DNA of 22,025 nt from a virus: the IMG/VR virus record IMGVR_UViG_3300009320_000132, positions 1 to 22,025 of that record; one strand, written 5' to 3'. The position numbers were made by a program, and so were the translations under genes. How positions within the stretch are numbered: position 1 is the stretch's first letter; each line of letters starts with the position of its first letter. The notes under the pieces were generated by a model. The model saw nothing but the letters and a program-made list of their open reading frames with translations, searched no databases and had not been told where the DNA came from. Shown piece after piece: positions 1-7,138 of the stretch.

Positions 1-210
1 GTCTTTTTTAACTTGTCCCCCTGTTACAACGCTTAAAAGTTTTCTTAGTTTCTTATCTCTGAATAGCTTGAAAAATATTTCTGCTGTATTAACTTCTTTA
101 TCTTCATTCGCACCCATCAAAAGATGCTCTAATCCTGAATCTTTCAATACATCAAAAACTTTTTCAATTGTCAATAAATCCGTTTTAATGTTGAATCTTT
201 TTTTTGCCAT
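1..210 (-). CDS. Probable tail assembly protein, N-terminal part (partial)
   Basis: The start codon and first 70 codons are in the window and the gene runs off the left edge. The start ATG at 210 has a good ribosome binding site (GAGAGAGG about 6 nt upstream). The protein begins MAKKRFNIKTDLLTIEKVFD and is rich in Lys, Leu and Glu, with no membrane segment visible. It lies just after the tail-tube-like genes, where siphophages and myophages normally place tail assembly chaperones before the tape measure. The function is therefore inferred from position only; no diagnostic motif is recognised. A terminator separates it from the tube genes, so expression would depend on read-through or on a promoter I do not see. 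Confidence 0.6.
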   Translation of the reverse strand, partial: MAKKRFNIKTDLLTIEKVFDVLKDSGLEHLLMGANEDKEVNTAEIFFKLFRDKKLRKLLSVVTGGQVKKD

Positions 211-230
211 TTTAAACCTCTCTCTTGTTT

Positions 231-264
231 AATTAAAAGGGTCGAGTCTCTCACGCTCGACCCT
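231..264 (-). terminator. Intrinsic terminator after the tail-tube genes
   Basis: A perfect 9-bp inverted repeat (AGGGTCGAG / CTCGACCCT, arms 238-246 and 256-264, 9-nt loop) is followed on the minus strand by TTTTAATT. It sits 7 nt after the last tube gene and before the next tail gene. It probably lets highly expressed tube genes be made in excess of the downstream assembly and tape-measure genes. Confidence 0.85.
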
Positions 265-270
265 ATATTA

Positions 271-789
271 CTATGTAAATAATGTTTTCCATCTTCTAAA
301 GTTCGTGCCATAAATACCACCGTCAATTAGTTCTCCTGTAACCTCAATATCTTCAATAGTATTTCCGACTTGATTAGTTTTAATTTTTAATTGCAATAAC
401 CCTCCGTCTGTATAAAGTAGATTTTGTGTATCTACTAAAACAATTACCTTTCTTGTCGTGTCCATTGCTAACAATGTTGCCCATTCTGCATTTGTTGGAT
501 CAATAACCTTCCAAGCTGCATTCACTTTTAATGCTGGAATCCCTCTATTTCCTTCGAATCCGGACGGATCAGCCGTTAAAGTTGGGTCTTTTTGAAGTCC
601 AATTCCTGCAATTTGATCGAACTGCTCTCCGTTTACCGCTAGTAATTGAGTAGCTAATTTTTCTGCTCCTGTTGCACCCGAAATATCGTCCATGTTTGAA
701 GTCCAATCCGTAACAGCTGCCGAAATACTCGGAAAGTCATCACAAACGAACAATCTAAAATAATTTGTTTCTGCTGTTTTTAAAGCCAT
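271..789 (-). CDS. Tail-tube-like structural protein, paralogue 3
   Basis: 172 aa, beginning MALKTAETNYFRLF. This is the last of three tandem paralogues that share the start block MALKT-[AS]-[EK]-TNYFRLF, a central block around FDQIAGIGLQK and NRGIPALK, and a late block around NQVGNTIED. Size, absence of signal or membrane segments, and position between head-completion genes and a tail assembly gene fit a major tail (tube) protein. I do not recognise a specific family motif, so the tube assignment is positional inference. Of the three it is the most diverged near residues 25-50, where it lacks the RLKDAN segment the other two share, and its C-terminus is shorter. It is followed directly by a strong terminator. 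Confidence 0.7.
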   Translation of the reverse strand: MALKTAETNYFRLFVCDDFPSISAAVTDWTSNMDDISGATGAEKLATQLLAVNGEQFDQIAGIGLQKDPTLTADPSGFEGNRGIPALKVNAAWKVIDPTNAEWATLLAMDTTRKVIVLVDTQNLLYTDGGLLQLKIKTNQVGNTIEDIEVTGELIDGGIYGTNFRRWKTLFT

Positions 790-811
790 AATTCACACCT
801 TTTTTATTTAA

Positions 812-1345
812 TTATACTGGAAATAATGTTTTGTGTCTATTGATATTATCATCATAAGTCCCACCATCTGCAAGCTCTCCGAAAACCTCAATGTCTTCTA
901 TTGTATTTCCGACTTGATTTAATTTTAATTTAAATTGTAATAATCCACCATCGGTATATAGTTTATTTTGCGTATCTACTAAAACAGCGACTTTTCTTGT
1001 ATTTTGCAAAGTTTTCAAATAATCCCATTCCGTGTTGGTTGGGTCTATCACTTTGAAATTACAATTGATCTTTAATGCTGGAATCCCTCGATTCCCTTCA
1101 CTTCCAGCAGGATCCGCCGTTAAAGTTGGGTCTTTTTGTAGTCCAATCCCCGCAATTTGGTCAAATTGAATTGCATTTGCATCTTTTAACCTTTTTGCAA
1201 GTTCTTTGTCATCCGTGGCAACGCTTATATCGTCCATGTTAGTAGTCCAGTCAGTAACATAGATCATCGCTTTTCCTGCTAAAAATGGAAAGCTATCACA
1301 TATAAATAGACGAAAATAATTTGTTTTTGAAGTTTTTAAAGCCAT
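812..1345 (-). CDS. Tail-tube-like structural protein, paralogue 2
   Basis: 177 aa, middle copy of the three tandem paralogues. It shares with copy 1 the segments DSFPFL/DSLPFL, ELAKRLKDAN and VIDPTNTEW. It shares with copy 3 KDPTLTADP and YTDGGLLQ, so it looks intermediate between its neighbours. The protein is soluble and probably beta-rich, with no signal peptide. The gap to the upstream copy is only 10 nt, so they are co-transcribed and probably translated at similar rates. Function as a tail tube or major tail protein is inferred from copy number, size and location. Confidence 0.7.
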   Translation of the reverse strand: MALKTSKTNYFRLFICDSFPFLAGKAMIYVTDWTTNMDDISVATDDKELAKRLKDANAIQFDQIAGIGLQKDPTLTADPAGSEGNRGIPALKINCNFKVIDPTNTEWDYLKTLQNTRKVAVLVDTQNKLYTDGGLLQFKLKLNQVGNTIEDIEVFGELADGGTYDDNINRHKTLFPV

Positions 1346-1355
1346 TTAAAACCCT

Positions 1356-1895
1356 TTAAGAATGAGGAAATTCTGTTTTATATCTGATAAAATTTACACC
1401 ATTGACGCCACCATCAGGTAATCCACCCATAATTTCCACGTCTTCAATAGTATTTCCTACTTGATTAACTTTGATATTAAGTTTTAGCTTATCGCCTGCA
1501 ATATAAAGCTTGTTTTGAATATCAACTAAAACGACTGTTTGTCTTGTGTTTGGTATTGTTTGAATATATGTCCATTCTGTATTTGTAGGATCTATTACTT
1601 TAAATTGACAATCAATTTTTAACGCTGGAATACCTCTATTCCCGATAAACCCAACTGGATCAGCAATTAAAGTCGGCTCTTTCTGTAATCCTATTCCTGC
1701 GATTTGGTCAAACTGAACCCCGTTAGCATCTTTCAACCTTTTTGCAAGCTCTGCATTATCTGTAGCAACACTTATGTCGTCCATGTTTGAAATCCAGTCA
1801 GTGATACATTTTGTATCAACCGACTCACCTAAAAAAGGCAATGAGTCACATATGAATAACCTAAAATAATTTGTTTTTGCTGTTTTTAAAGCCAT
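1356..1895 (-). CDS. Tail-tube-like structural protein, paralogue 1
   Basis: 179 aa, first transcribed of the three tandem paralogues. It keeps the shared framework (MALKTAKTNYFRLF, ISNMDDIS, FDQIAGIGLQK, NRGIPALK, NQVGNTIED) but has its own substitutions, for example YIAGDKLKLNIK where the others read YTDGG. An AGAGAGG ribosome binding site precedes the ATG at 1895. Divergence is spread across the gene, so this is an old duplication, not an assembly duplicate. A tail-tube or major tail protein is the likely role; a tube plus specialised variants carrying receptor-binding or decoration functions is possible. Confidence 0.7.
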   Translation of the reverse strand: MALKTAKTNYFRLFICDSLPFLGESVDTKCITDWISNMDDISVATDNAELAKRLKDANGVQFDQIAGIGLQKEPTLIADPVGFIGNRGIPALKIDCQFKVIDPTNTEWTYIQTIPNTRQTVVLVDIQNKLYIAGDKLKLNIKVNQVGNTIEDVEIMGGLPDGGVNGVNFIRYKTEFPHS

Positions 1896-1911
1896 CTTTT
1901 AACCTCTCTTT

Positions 1912-2256
1912 TTAATATGTATATAAAGTATCTTTTTTATCGTTGTCAATATCGCAATGTATAAATTCTTTTGCAACGCCTATACGAGTGAATCCTGCTT
2001 GCAATAATGCTTTTACTATAGTTAGTTGCTTAACTCCTCCAATCGCTCTAATATCAACTGCAAGCCCTTTTAAATGACTACTATCTGATTTGCCACCAAC
2101 GTTTTTATTATGATCTTTACATCTATAACCGGAATTTATTATAAAAGGCGTTTTCGCTAGGTATCTCGCTACGTTCAATTTATCAATTAAGTCTTGACTT
2201 ATTTGATTTCCTTCACAACATTTGCAACGAAATTCTTTTTGTTTGAAATAATTCAT
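1912..2256 (-). CDS. M15-type peptidase, probable endolysin or virion murein peptidase
   Basis: 114 aa matching the small Peptidase_M15 fold (D-Ala-D-Ala carboxypeptidase / L-Ala-D-Glu endopeptidase type). Visible motifs are SGYRCKDHN (42-50), SSHLKGLAVDI (59-69) with likely zinc ligands H61 and D68, and FIHCDID (98-104) with the third ligand H100. These cut cell-wall peptides. There is no signal peptide, so export would need a holin or delivery in the virion. Four cysteines near the N-terminus (C11, C13, C14, C46) are unusual. The start overlaps the stop of the upstream phospholipase-like gene by 4 nt. Location before the tail genes makes either lysis or cell entry possible. Confidence 0.85.
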   Translation of the reverse strand: MNYFKQKEFRCKCCEGNQISQDLIDKLNVARYLAKTPFIINSGYRCKDHNKNVGGKSDSSHLKGLAVDIRAIGGVKQLTIVKALLQAGFTRIGVAKEFIHCDIDNDKKDTLYTY

Positions 2257-2678
2257 ATTTTATGCCCTTTATTCCATGCACTTTGACCAAATTCATGAAC
2301 AAATTTATAATATATGTTAGCTAATATATATATGGCTCTTCTTTTTGCTCTTGCTTTTAAGATGTCATCCCAGTTAGAAAGCTTAAACCATGTCAATTTT
2401 TTAGTTTCTTTTATATAAATATGTTCTGCAAGTCTTTCCATATTGTTTTTTAATCTTTTGTCGGATTTTTTTCTGTCTTTTGCAAAACTATAATCAAGAT
2501 CGTGTATATTACAACATATTGAAAAGTCTATTAAAATTTTATCAGGTACTAAGTCAACATTCCAACCAGAACCGCAACCATTACAAAGCTTATTGATCTC
2601 TTCATTTGACATTTTTTTATATTTTTGATTACATTCTAATACATTTATATATTTATTTGCACTAATGTCATTTATCAT
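2253..2678 (-). CDS. Phospholipase A2-like protein
   Basis: About 141 aa from the ATG at 2678 (an in-frame TTG at 2708 would add 10 residues but has no ribosome binding site). It contains the secreted PLA2 hallmarks: a CNGCGSGW calcium-loop-like segment (32-39) and CCNIHDLDY (55-63), in which the paired Cys and the His59-Asp60 dyad match the CCxxHD active-site signature. The later half is Lys-rich and helical. No signal peptide is visible. In the family, His-Asp with bound calcium hydrolyses the sn-2 ester of phospholipids. Next to an M15 peptidase it could help membrane breakdown at lysis or penetration at entry. The motif is clear; the role is inferred. Confidence 0.75.
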   Translation of the reverse strand: MINDISANKYINVLECNQKYKKMSNEEINKLCNGCGSGWNVDLVPDKILIDFSICCNIHDLDYSFAKDRKKSDKRLKNNMERLAEHIYIKETKKLTWFKLSNWDDILKARAKRRAIYILANIYYKFVHEFGQSAWNKGHKI

Positions 2679-2799
2679 TTTTATATATCTCGCTAAAGTA
2701 ATATTCAATATTTAAATGTTCAACCATAAATTCTATAAAACTTTTCTCACCATCTATATGCTTGTTAGAATTTATTTGATGTAACTCTTTTTTGGTCAT
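2668..2799 (-). CDS. Small hypothetical protein (43 aa)
   Basis: A 43-aa ORF starting MTKKELHQINSNKHIDGEKS. Its start overlaps the upstream stop (TAATG) and its stop overlaps the start of the phospholipase-like gene, so it fills an otherwise empty gap in the operon. It is charged and soluble, with no motif I recognise. Tight coupling on both sides is the main evidence that it is real. The ATG lacks a strong ribosome binding site and would rely on re-initiation. Confidence 0.5.
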   Translation of the reverse strand: MTKKELHQINSNKHIDGEKSFIEFMVEHLNIEYYFSEIYKNDK

Positions 2800-3563
2800 T
2801 ATTGATCTTTGTATATTTCTAAAACTATTTCTCTAATAAAAGAAACTGTTTTCGTGTCAAGTTTTGTTTCTTCACAATTCCAGTCTTTTATCGGATTTGT
2901 TAAACGACCATTCAAATTTAATAGTTCTTCCATGTCTAAAACAGTGTCTTCTAAAGCATCGTGAAAAGCTGTAAATATTGTGTACATTTTTTGAAATAAA
3001 TTATTATACATTTTAGTGTTAACAACTTTTTTTATTTTTCTCTCTATCCTTACATAGTTAGCTTGGTGCTTTTCTTCAAACAATTGTAAAAACTCGTCAC
3101 ACCCTCCACGATCAATAAATATTTTTTTATACATATCCCCATTTTTATACAAAAATTCATTTATCCACCATTGCGAGTCTAATAATTCATTTTTTGCCTG
3201 CTCTCCTTTTTTCCCGCCATGATACGCATAAACAGCTTTCTCTTTTAAAGTCATGAACGCTTGAAACCAAACTGTATATTTTACTAGCAATAAAAGTTTT
3301 ACATTTTCAAGTCTTTTTTTACTATCATCTTCATTTTGAGAATTGCCTACATAATTAAGAGATAAAATTCTAGTTCTGATCCAATCCCTTGTTGTAGTGA
3401 AGATGTCATGATCTATTATCATCTGCAAGCGTTCTTTGTCGTTCGCTGGAACTCTTCTTTTCCACGGATTTTTATTTTTTGTAGCTTTGTAAGTGAAAAT
3501 ACCAGTTATTAAAGAGCCTATAATTGTGAAAATACCAGTAAGCAATATTTGTAAATTTGTCAA
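2799..3563 (-). CDS. Membrane-anchored protein of unknown function
   Basis: About 254 aa from a TTG at 3563, which has a GAGG box 5 nt upstream; an alternative TTG at 3587 would add 8 residues but lacks such a site. The N-terminus is one hydrophobic segment (LTNLQILLTGIFTIIGSLI, then GIFTY) followed by a positive patch KNKNPWKRR, indicating one transmembrane anchor with the rest probably in the cytoplasm. The remainder is helical and rich in Trp, Lys and Phe. I do not recognise a family. It lies with the other small membrane protein, the phospholipase-like gene and the peptidase, so a role in lysis or superinfection control is possible but unproven. Confidence 0.65.
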   Translation of the reverse strand: MTNLQILLTGIFTIIGSLITGIFTYKATKNKNPWKRRVPANDKERLQMIIDHDIFTTTRDWIRTRILSLNYVGNSQNEDDSKKRLENVKLLLLVKYTVWFQAFMTLKEKAVYAYHGGKKGEQAKNELLDSQWWINEFLYKNGDMYKKIFIDRGGCDEFLQLFEEKHQANYVRIERKIKKVVNTKMYNNLFQKMYTIFTAFHDALEDTVLDMEELLNLNGRLTNPIKDWNCEETKLDTKTVSFIREIVLEIYKDQ

Positions 3564-3573
3564 AGTAACCTCG

Positions 3574-3732
3574 TTATAGTAAATCAATCAAATCTTTTAA
3601 TTCATCTAATAATCTTTTTAAATCTTTTTTGTCATTTGCTAGTTCTAATTCAGTTCCGATTCTAGCTTCTATTTCATTTCTCTGCACTACTTTACTATTA
3701 TATATTTGTTGAGGGTCTTGTTGATGTCCCAT
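3574..3732 (-). CDS. Small hypothetical protein (52 aa)
   Basis: A 52-aa ORF starting MGHQQDPQQIYNSKVVQRNE with a good ribosome binding site (GGAGAG, 6 nt from the ATG), starting 3 nt after the upstream stop. The C-terminal half has spaced Leu/Ile with Glu and Lys (roughly residues 28-52) and should form an amphipathic helix or short coiled coil. The stop overlaps the TTG starts of the next gene. No family recognised. The good translation signal and tight fit support it as real. Confidence 0.65.
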   Translation of the reverse strand: MGHQQDPQQIYNSKVVQRNEIEARIGTELELANDKKDLKRLLDELKDLIDLL

Positions 3733-3735
3733 TTT

Positions 3736-4017
3736 CTACTCTCCTATTTCTTTTAACTTTTTATCTATTTTATCTTTGATCTGTTTTTTATATAAATTGT
3801 CTTGTAATTTTTCTTTATAAATATCCTTTGATAACTCTTTTAAATCTAACCTCAACCCTTTTACGTCTTCATTTCCTACTTTTACAACAAATAAGAATAT
3901 TGTAAAAAGTAATGTAATTATATTTAAACTCAATAAGATAGCTATCCATATAAAAAACTTCTCTTTTATTTTACCTATATCTTCTTTAATTGTTTTCATT
4001 TCTCTTTTAACGTCCAT
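3736..4017 (-). CDS. Small single-pass membrane protein with coiled coils (holin-accessory-like)
   Basis: About 93 aa from the ATG at 4017; a GTG at 4026 would add 3 residues. A charged N-terminal helix (KREMKTIKEDIGKIKEK) leads into one transmembrane segment of about 22 residues (FIWIAILLSLNI and following), then a Lys/Glu-rich helix to the end. This resembles phage XhlA-type hemolysin/holin-accessory proteins in size and plan, but no specific motif confirms it. It precedes the membrane-anchored, phospholipase-like and M15 peptidase genes, so it may belong to a lysis group. Confidence 0.55.
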   Translation of the reverse strand: MDVKREMKTIKEDIGKIKEKFFIWIAILLSLNIITLLFTIFLFVVKVGNEDVKGLRLDLKELSKDIYKEKLQDNLYKKQIKDKIDKKLKEIGE

Positions 4018-4027
4018 ATTTACCACT

Positions 4028-4417
4028 TTATAATATTTCTAATACTATTCTGTAAACTTTTGAAAGTGTTTTTTCTTCATTGTCGTTATCAATTTCAACC
4101 TCGTCTTCATCTTCATTTAAAAAATAATATACGCCGTCTGTAATTGAAAATTTATTAGGCTTATTTGTAAAACTTGGATTATATGTATCAATCAAAAGGT
4201 CATCAATTGTCAAAAAAGAAACTAATCCCTCAACAGTCACGTTTAAACCTTTTAAATTAAACGACCATTCTATTGACTTTTTCGAGCCGTACAAATTGTG
4301 ATCAGTAATTAACAATTCTGCATATGTTCGTTTCATTGCAGTAGTGCCAAAATTAACCGGCATATCGCTTAATCTTGTTTGTAAATCTTCTTTCATTGCT
4401 AAAATTGTATCTTTCAA
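4028..4417 (-). CDS. Probable tail terminator or head-tail joining protein (Mu gp37-like by position)
   Basis: 129 aa, acidic, with an Asp/Glu run near residues 99-114 and no membrane segment. It overlaps the upstream gpG-like gene by 4 nt (ATGA), so the two are translationally coupled. In Mu-like phages the DUF1320/gp36 gene and the virion-morphogenesis gene are followed by a gp37/DUF1834-type protein with tail-terminator features. This gene has the right place and size. I cannot point to a signature motif, so the call is positional. Confidence 0.5.
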   Translation of the reverse strand: MKDTILAMKEDLQTRLSDMPVNFGTTAMKRTYAELLITDHNLYGSKKSIEWSFNLKGLNVTVEGLVSFLTIDDLLIDTYNPSFTNKPNKFSITDGVYYFLNEDEDEVEIDNDNEEKTLSKVYRIVLEIL

Positions 4418-4881
4418 GTTATAACCCTCTTTGCATATGCATCAATAATTGATTCTTCGGATTTTCCTAAAAATAAAAACTCTCTTTTTGGAATAGTTAA
4501 ATTCATTTTTCTTGAATGAGATTTAACTGTCTCGCTCTTGCCTTTTCTTTTCCTTGAATGAGATTTGACACTAACAGTTTTATTTATTCGACCGCCTTCG
4601 TTGTGTATTCTTGCATATTCTATAATCGTTCCAACAAATATTTTATAATTACTTGATATGCCTTTTATTGATCTAAGCATAGAACCCGTATGAAACAATA
4701 TTTTATTTTTTGTCTTGCCGGGTTTGTTATCTTTTGTTTTCTGTTTTAAAGGCTTCCAGTTTTCAGTTTGATTTTTTATTTTATCTTTAATACTATTAGC
4801 TAGCTCTATTGATAGTAATTTATTGCTAGAATCTAGCTGTTTAATAGCCTTTGATAAATGTTTAGAAAGTGACAATGTCAT
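4414..4881 (-). CDS. Phage virion morphogenesis protein (Mu gpG-like tail completion)
   Basis: 155 aa. The middle has the usual pattern of the phage virion morphogenesis family: WKPLKQKTKDN (42-52), then ILFHTGSMLRSI (61-72), then a segment around GTIIEYARIHNEGG (84-97) and a C-terminal IPKREFLFL with conserved Pro-Arg-x-Phe. Proteins of this type act at the head-tail neck and tail end. Basic residues dominate residues 100-130, where KSHSRK occurs twice, which looks like a short internal duplication. The ATG at 4881 has a CGAGG ribosome binding site and lies 20 nt inside the upstream gene. Confidence 0.8.
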   Translation of the reverse strand: MTLSLSKHLSKAIKQLDSSNKLLSIELANSIKDKIKNQTENWKPLKQKTKDNKPGKTKNKILFHTGSMLRSIKGISSNYKIFVGTIIEYARIHNEGGRINKTVSVKSHSRKRKGKSETVKSHSRKMNLTIPKREFLFLGKSEESIIDAYAKRVIT

Positions 4882-5257
4882 CTAAATACCTCGCTCCTGT
4901 CGATTGTGTAGCTTTGGCGTATGGTTTTAAATCCGGTTTACTATCATCTTCCTTAAACTGTTGAAAATAATTTTCTAACAAACTCATTGCTTGGTCTTTT
5001 TCGTCCTGTCCTGTTACATCTGCATTTGAGAAGTCATACACTTCACCGATTGCGTAAAGAGTAATAGCTTCGGCTTGCATTTCGTCCGATTCGTCATATG
5101 TTTGATCTGATTTAATACAGAACGCTTTTATATAAAGCTTTGCAGAATTTAAACATTGTGCGACTACTTCTTCTGTTGTTTGCCCTGTTGTATCGGCATA
5201 AATGGAAGCCTTGTCGGCTCCCATTCTGTCAATAACGTTTTGCGTTGTAACTGCCAT
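4862..5257 (-). CDS. Mu gp36-like head-tail connector (DUF1320)
   Basis: 131 aa. The N-terminal pattern VTTQNVIDRMGADK, a helical middle with CLNSAKLYIKAFC, and the end KPYAKATQSTGARYLDDI fit the gp36/DUF1320 family of head-tail joining proteins. These assemble below the portal after DNA packaging. It directly follows the major capsid gene (11-nt gap), as in Mu-like phages, and overlaps the gpG-like gene by 20 nt. The protein is acidic and soluble. Confidence 0.75.
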   Translation of the reverse strand: MAVTTQNVIDRMGADKASIYADTTGQTTEEVVAQCLNSAKLYIKAFCIKSDQTYDESDEMQAEAITLYAIGEVYDFSNADVTGQDEKDQAMSLLENYFQQFKEDDSKPDLKPYAKATQSTGARYLDDIVTF

Positions 5258-5268
5258 TTAAAACCCTC

Positions 5269-6261
5269 TTATGCTGTATAAGTACCTTTTGCACTTTTTA
5301 AAGCTCCAAATAATGGAATTGGCTTTGTTGATACTTCTATTGTCATTACTCTTCCATTTGGAGAAACCTGTGGAATGATTAAGAAAGGCATAGCTTTAAA
5401 ATCATTTAGGAAGTTGTCAATTTTTAAATATCTTAGTTTGTGACCTGCTTTTGGGTTAATCATTAAGCAAGTATTATCTGCAACGGCGTTTGTTGTTGCT
5501 TGAGTCTCTGCATTTTTATAAACTGCTTGCTCATTTCTTAGGTTAAATCTACCCATTTTAATAATTTCGTTATCGCTATCATACCTTGCCGATACTACAT
5601 CTTTTGTAGTTTTTGCGCTGATCTTGTCTAAAATACCATACCAGCCGTCAGACCAAACAAGAACTTCAATTTCTTTCCCCGAGGCTCCAGCATCCTTCAT
5701 GCCATCATACATAGTATTAAGGTTCTTTTGAACAGTTCCAAGAGTAACACTTGAACTCCCCCAGTTAGAAATTGCAGTATTTGGAACAGTTTCAGAATAT
5801 AGAGTAATGTCATCCCAGTCATTTGTACCCGTTCTAGCTTTCCAGCTTAAAGTACCAGTTAAAGACTTTGCACACATTGACTCAACAGTTTCCGCAACCA
5901 TCATTTTAGCATCTTTAATAACTCCTGCTTTCCATTGTGCTAATGATTCACCTGTTAATTGCATGATTTCGCTTACTTCTGTAGCTGTAAACGTCATCAC
6001 ACCGGCTATAACTTCAGGACTAATTTTTTCAATGTTTCCTGTTGCGCTCCCTACTGGTTCAGCACTTGCACCACCAATTACCATAGGTAACGCACTTATC
6101 ACTTTGTTGATTTCTTGCTTACTAATATACGTAAACGGGTGAGTTCCTTGATCTTTAAAGATTAAATCCTTAATAGGTGACTCGACCGGCGTTGTAGTGT
6201 CTAAGACTTGCGCAATTGACTTCGGATCAAAAGCTGTGTCTAAACCGCTAATATTAATCAT
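5269..6261 (-). CDS. Major capsid protein
   Basis: 330 aa. It has the usual layout of HK97-fold shells: an N-terminal arm (1-45), a helix-rich centre with FTATEVSEIMQLTGESLAQW and a following KDAKMMVAETVESMCAKSL (P-domain-like), then a beta-rich part with VLVWSDGWYGIL and a C-terminal IEVSTKPIPLFGA. Similar proteins are annotated as phage capsid E or Mu-type major head proteins; I cannot decide which. It follows the protease-scaffold and a probable decoration gene, the standard head order. A GGATGG ribosome binding site precedes the ATG at 6261. Confidence 0.8.
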   Translation of the reverse strand: MINISGLDTAFDPKSIAQVLDTTTPVESPIKDLIFKDQGTHPFTYISKQEINKVISALPMVIGGASAEPVGSATGNIEKISPEVIAGVMTFTATEVSEIMQLTGESLAQWKAGVIKDAKMMVAETVESMCAKSLTGTLSWKARTGTNDWDDITLYSETVPNTAISNWGSSSVTLGTVQKNLNTMYDGMKDAGASGKEIEVLVWSDGWYGILDKISAKTTKDVVSARYDSDNEIIKMGRFNLRNEQAVYKNAETQATTNAVADNTCLMINPKAGHKLRYLKIDNFLNDFKAMPFLIIPQVSPNGRVMTIEVSTKPIPLFGALKSAKGTYTA

Positions 6262-6276
6262 AATTTACCATCCTTT

Positions 6277-6657
6277 TTATATTGTTCTAATATTTAGTTT
6301 AAGCATTTCTTGATTAAGTGCGAATTGTTTCGCAGTCGATAAAGTCGAAGTTAAAACAGTTTCCGATTCATCGTCAATAATATACCAGTTAGCGAAGTCA
6401 ATTAGTCCAGCTTTTAACATAGTACACTCATTTGTGCTTTCGTTGTACTTAATCATTGCACCATAAAAAACTTGATTCGCTAAGTCTTCCTCGTATAATG
6501 CTACTGAATTATCTGTTGTCAATCTTCCAAGTAATGTGAAGTTGTTAATTGCGCTTGATCCCAAATTAAAAACTTCTGTTTGCAATTGGTCATATGCCAC
6601 AATGTGTTCGGTATCTACTACCACGCTTGCAATTGTTGAATTTCTGCTTATTGTCAT
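6277..6657 (-). CDS. Probable head decoration protein
   Basis: 126 aa, soluble, probably beta-rich, with no Cys-pair or membrane motif (one Cys only). The position between the protease-scaffold and the capsid gene matches the decoration gene of many phages (lambda order protease, scaffold, decoration, capsid), and the size fits. A segment around EEDLANQVFYGAMIKYNEST resembles the fold-opening strands of gpD-like proteins, but this is a weak visual match. It could instead be another head-associated beta protein. Confidence 0.5.
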   Translation of the reverse strand: MTISRNSTIASVVVDTEHIVAYDQLQTEVFNLGSSAINNFTLLGRLTTDNSVALYEEDLANQVFYGAMIKYNESTNECTMLKAGLIDFANWYIIDDESETVLTSTLSTAKQFALNQEMLKLNIRTI

Positions 6658-6682
6658 AATAAACCATCCTTTTTATATTTGT

Positions 6683-7138
6683 TTATATTTTATTTGCGTA
6701 ATCTACAAATTTTGTATTATTACTATCTTCTTTTTTTTCAAAATTCATTTTTCCAGCCTTTACAATTATTTCCTTTTTTTCTCCACCTATCAAACTCAAA
6801 TACTCGGAAAATTCTTTCTCATCTGTTTTTTCTGAAAAGCTCATGAACTTGTTTCTCATATTTTCTCTTTCTGTCTCGTCTGCGATTCCTAGCTCGTCAA
6901 GTTTTGCCTCAATTAAAGCTTTTACTTTTTCCATCTTTTCTGCTTCAAGCTTATCTTTCATTTCTTTGATTTCAGCCTCTGCTTTTGCTAGCTTGTCATT
7001 AGCTTCATTCAATCCAGCTGTAGACTCTGCAAGTTCTGTGCTTTCTTCAAAAGATAAGATTTTTTCGTTTGCCTCTTTTAGTTTATTTTCTAAATCGGCA
7101 ACTTTAGCCTCTAAGTCTTTGATTTTTTCGTTTTCCAT
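6683..7138 (-). CDS. Nested scaffolding protein from an internal start
   Basis: An in-frame ATG (Met151 of the protease) is preceded by AAAGAGG with 8 nt spacing, as good as any genuine ribosome binding site in this window and inside coding sequence. Translation from it gives 151 aa beginning MENEKIKDLEAKV, which is exactly the coiled-coil scaffold without the protease. Nested scaffolds are established in lambda (C/Nu3) and Mu (I/Z). What is seen is the start signal and the domain boundary; separate production is inferred. Confidence 0.65.
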   Translation of the reverse strand: MENEKIKDLEAKVADLENKLKEANEKILSFEESTELAESTAGLNEANDKLAKAEAEIKEMKDKLEAEKMEKVKALIEAKLDELGIADETERENMRNKFMSFSEKTDEKEFSEYLSLIGGEKKEIIVKAGKMNFEKKEDSNNTKFVDYANKI

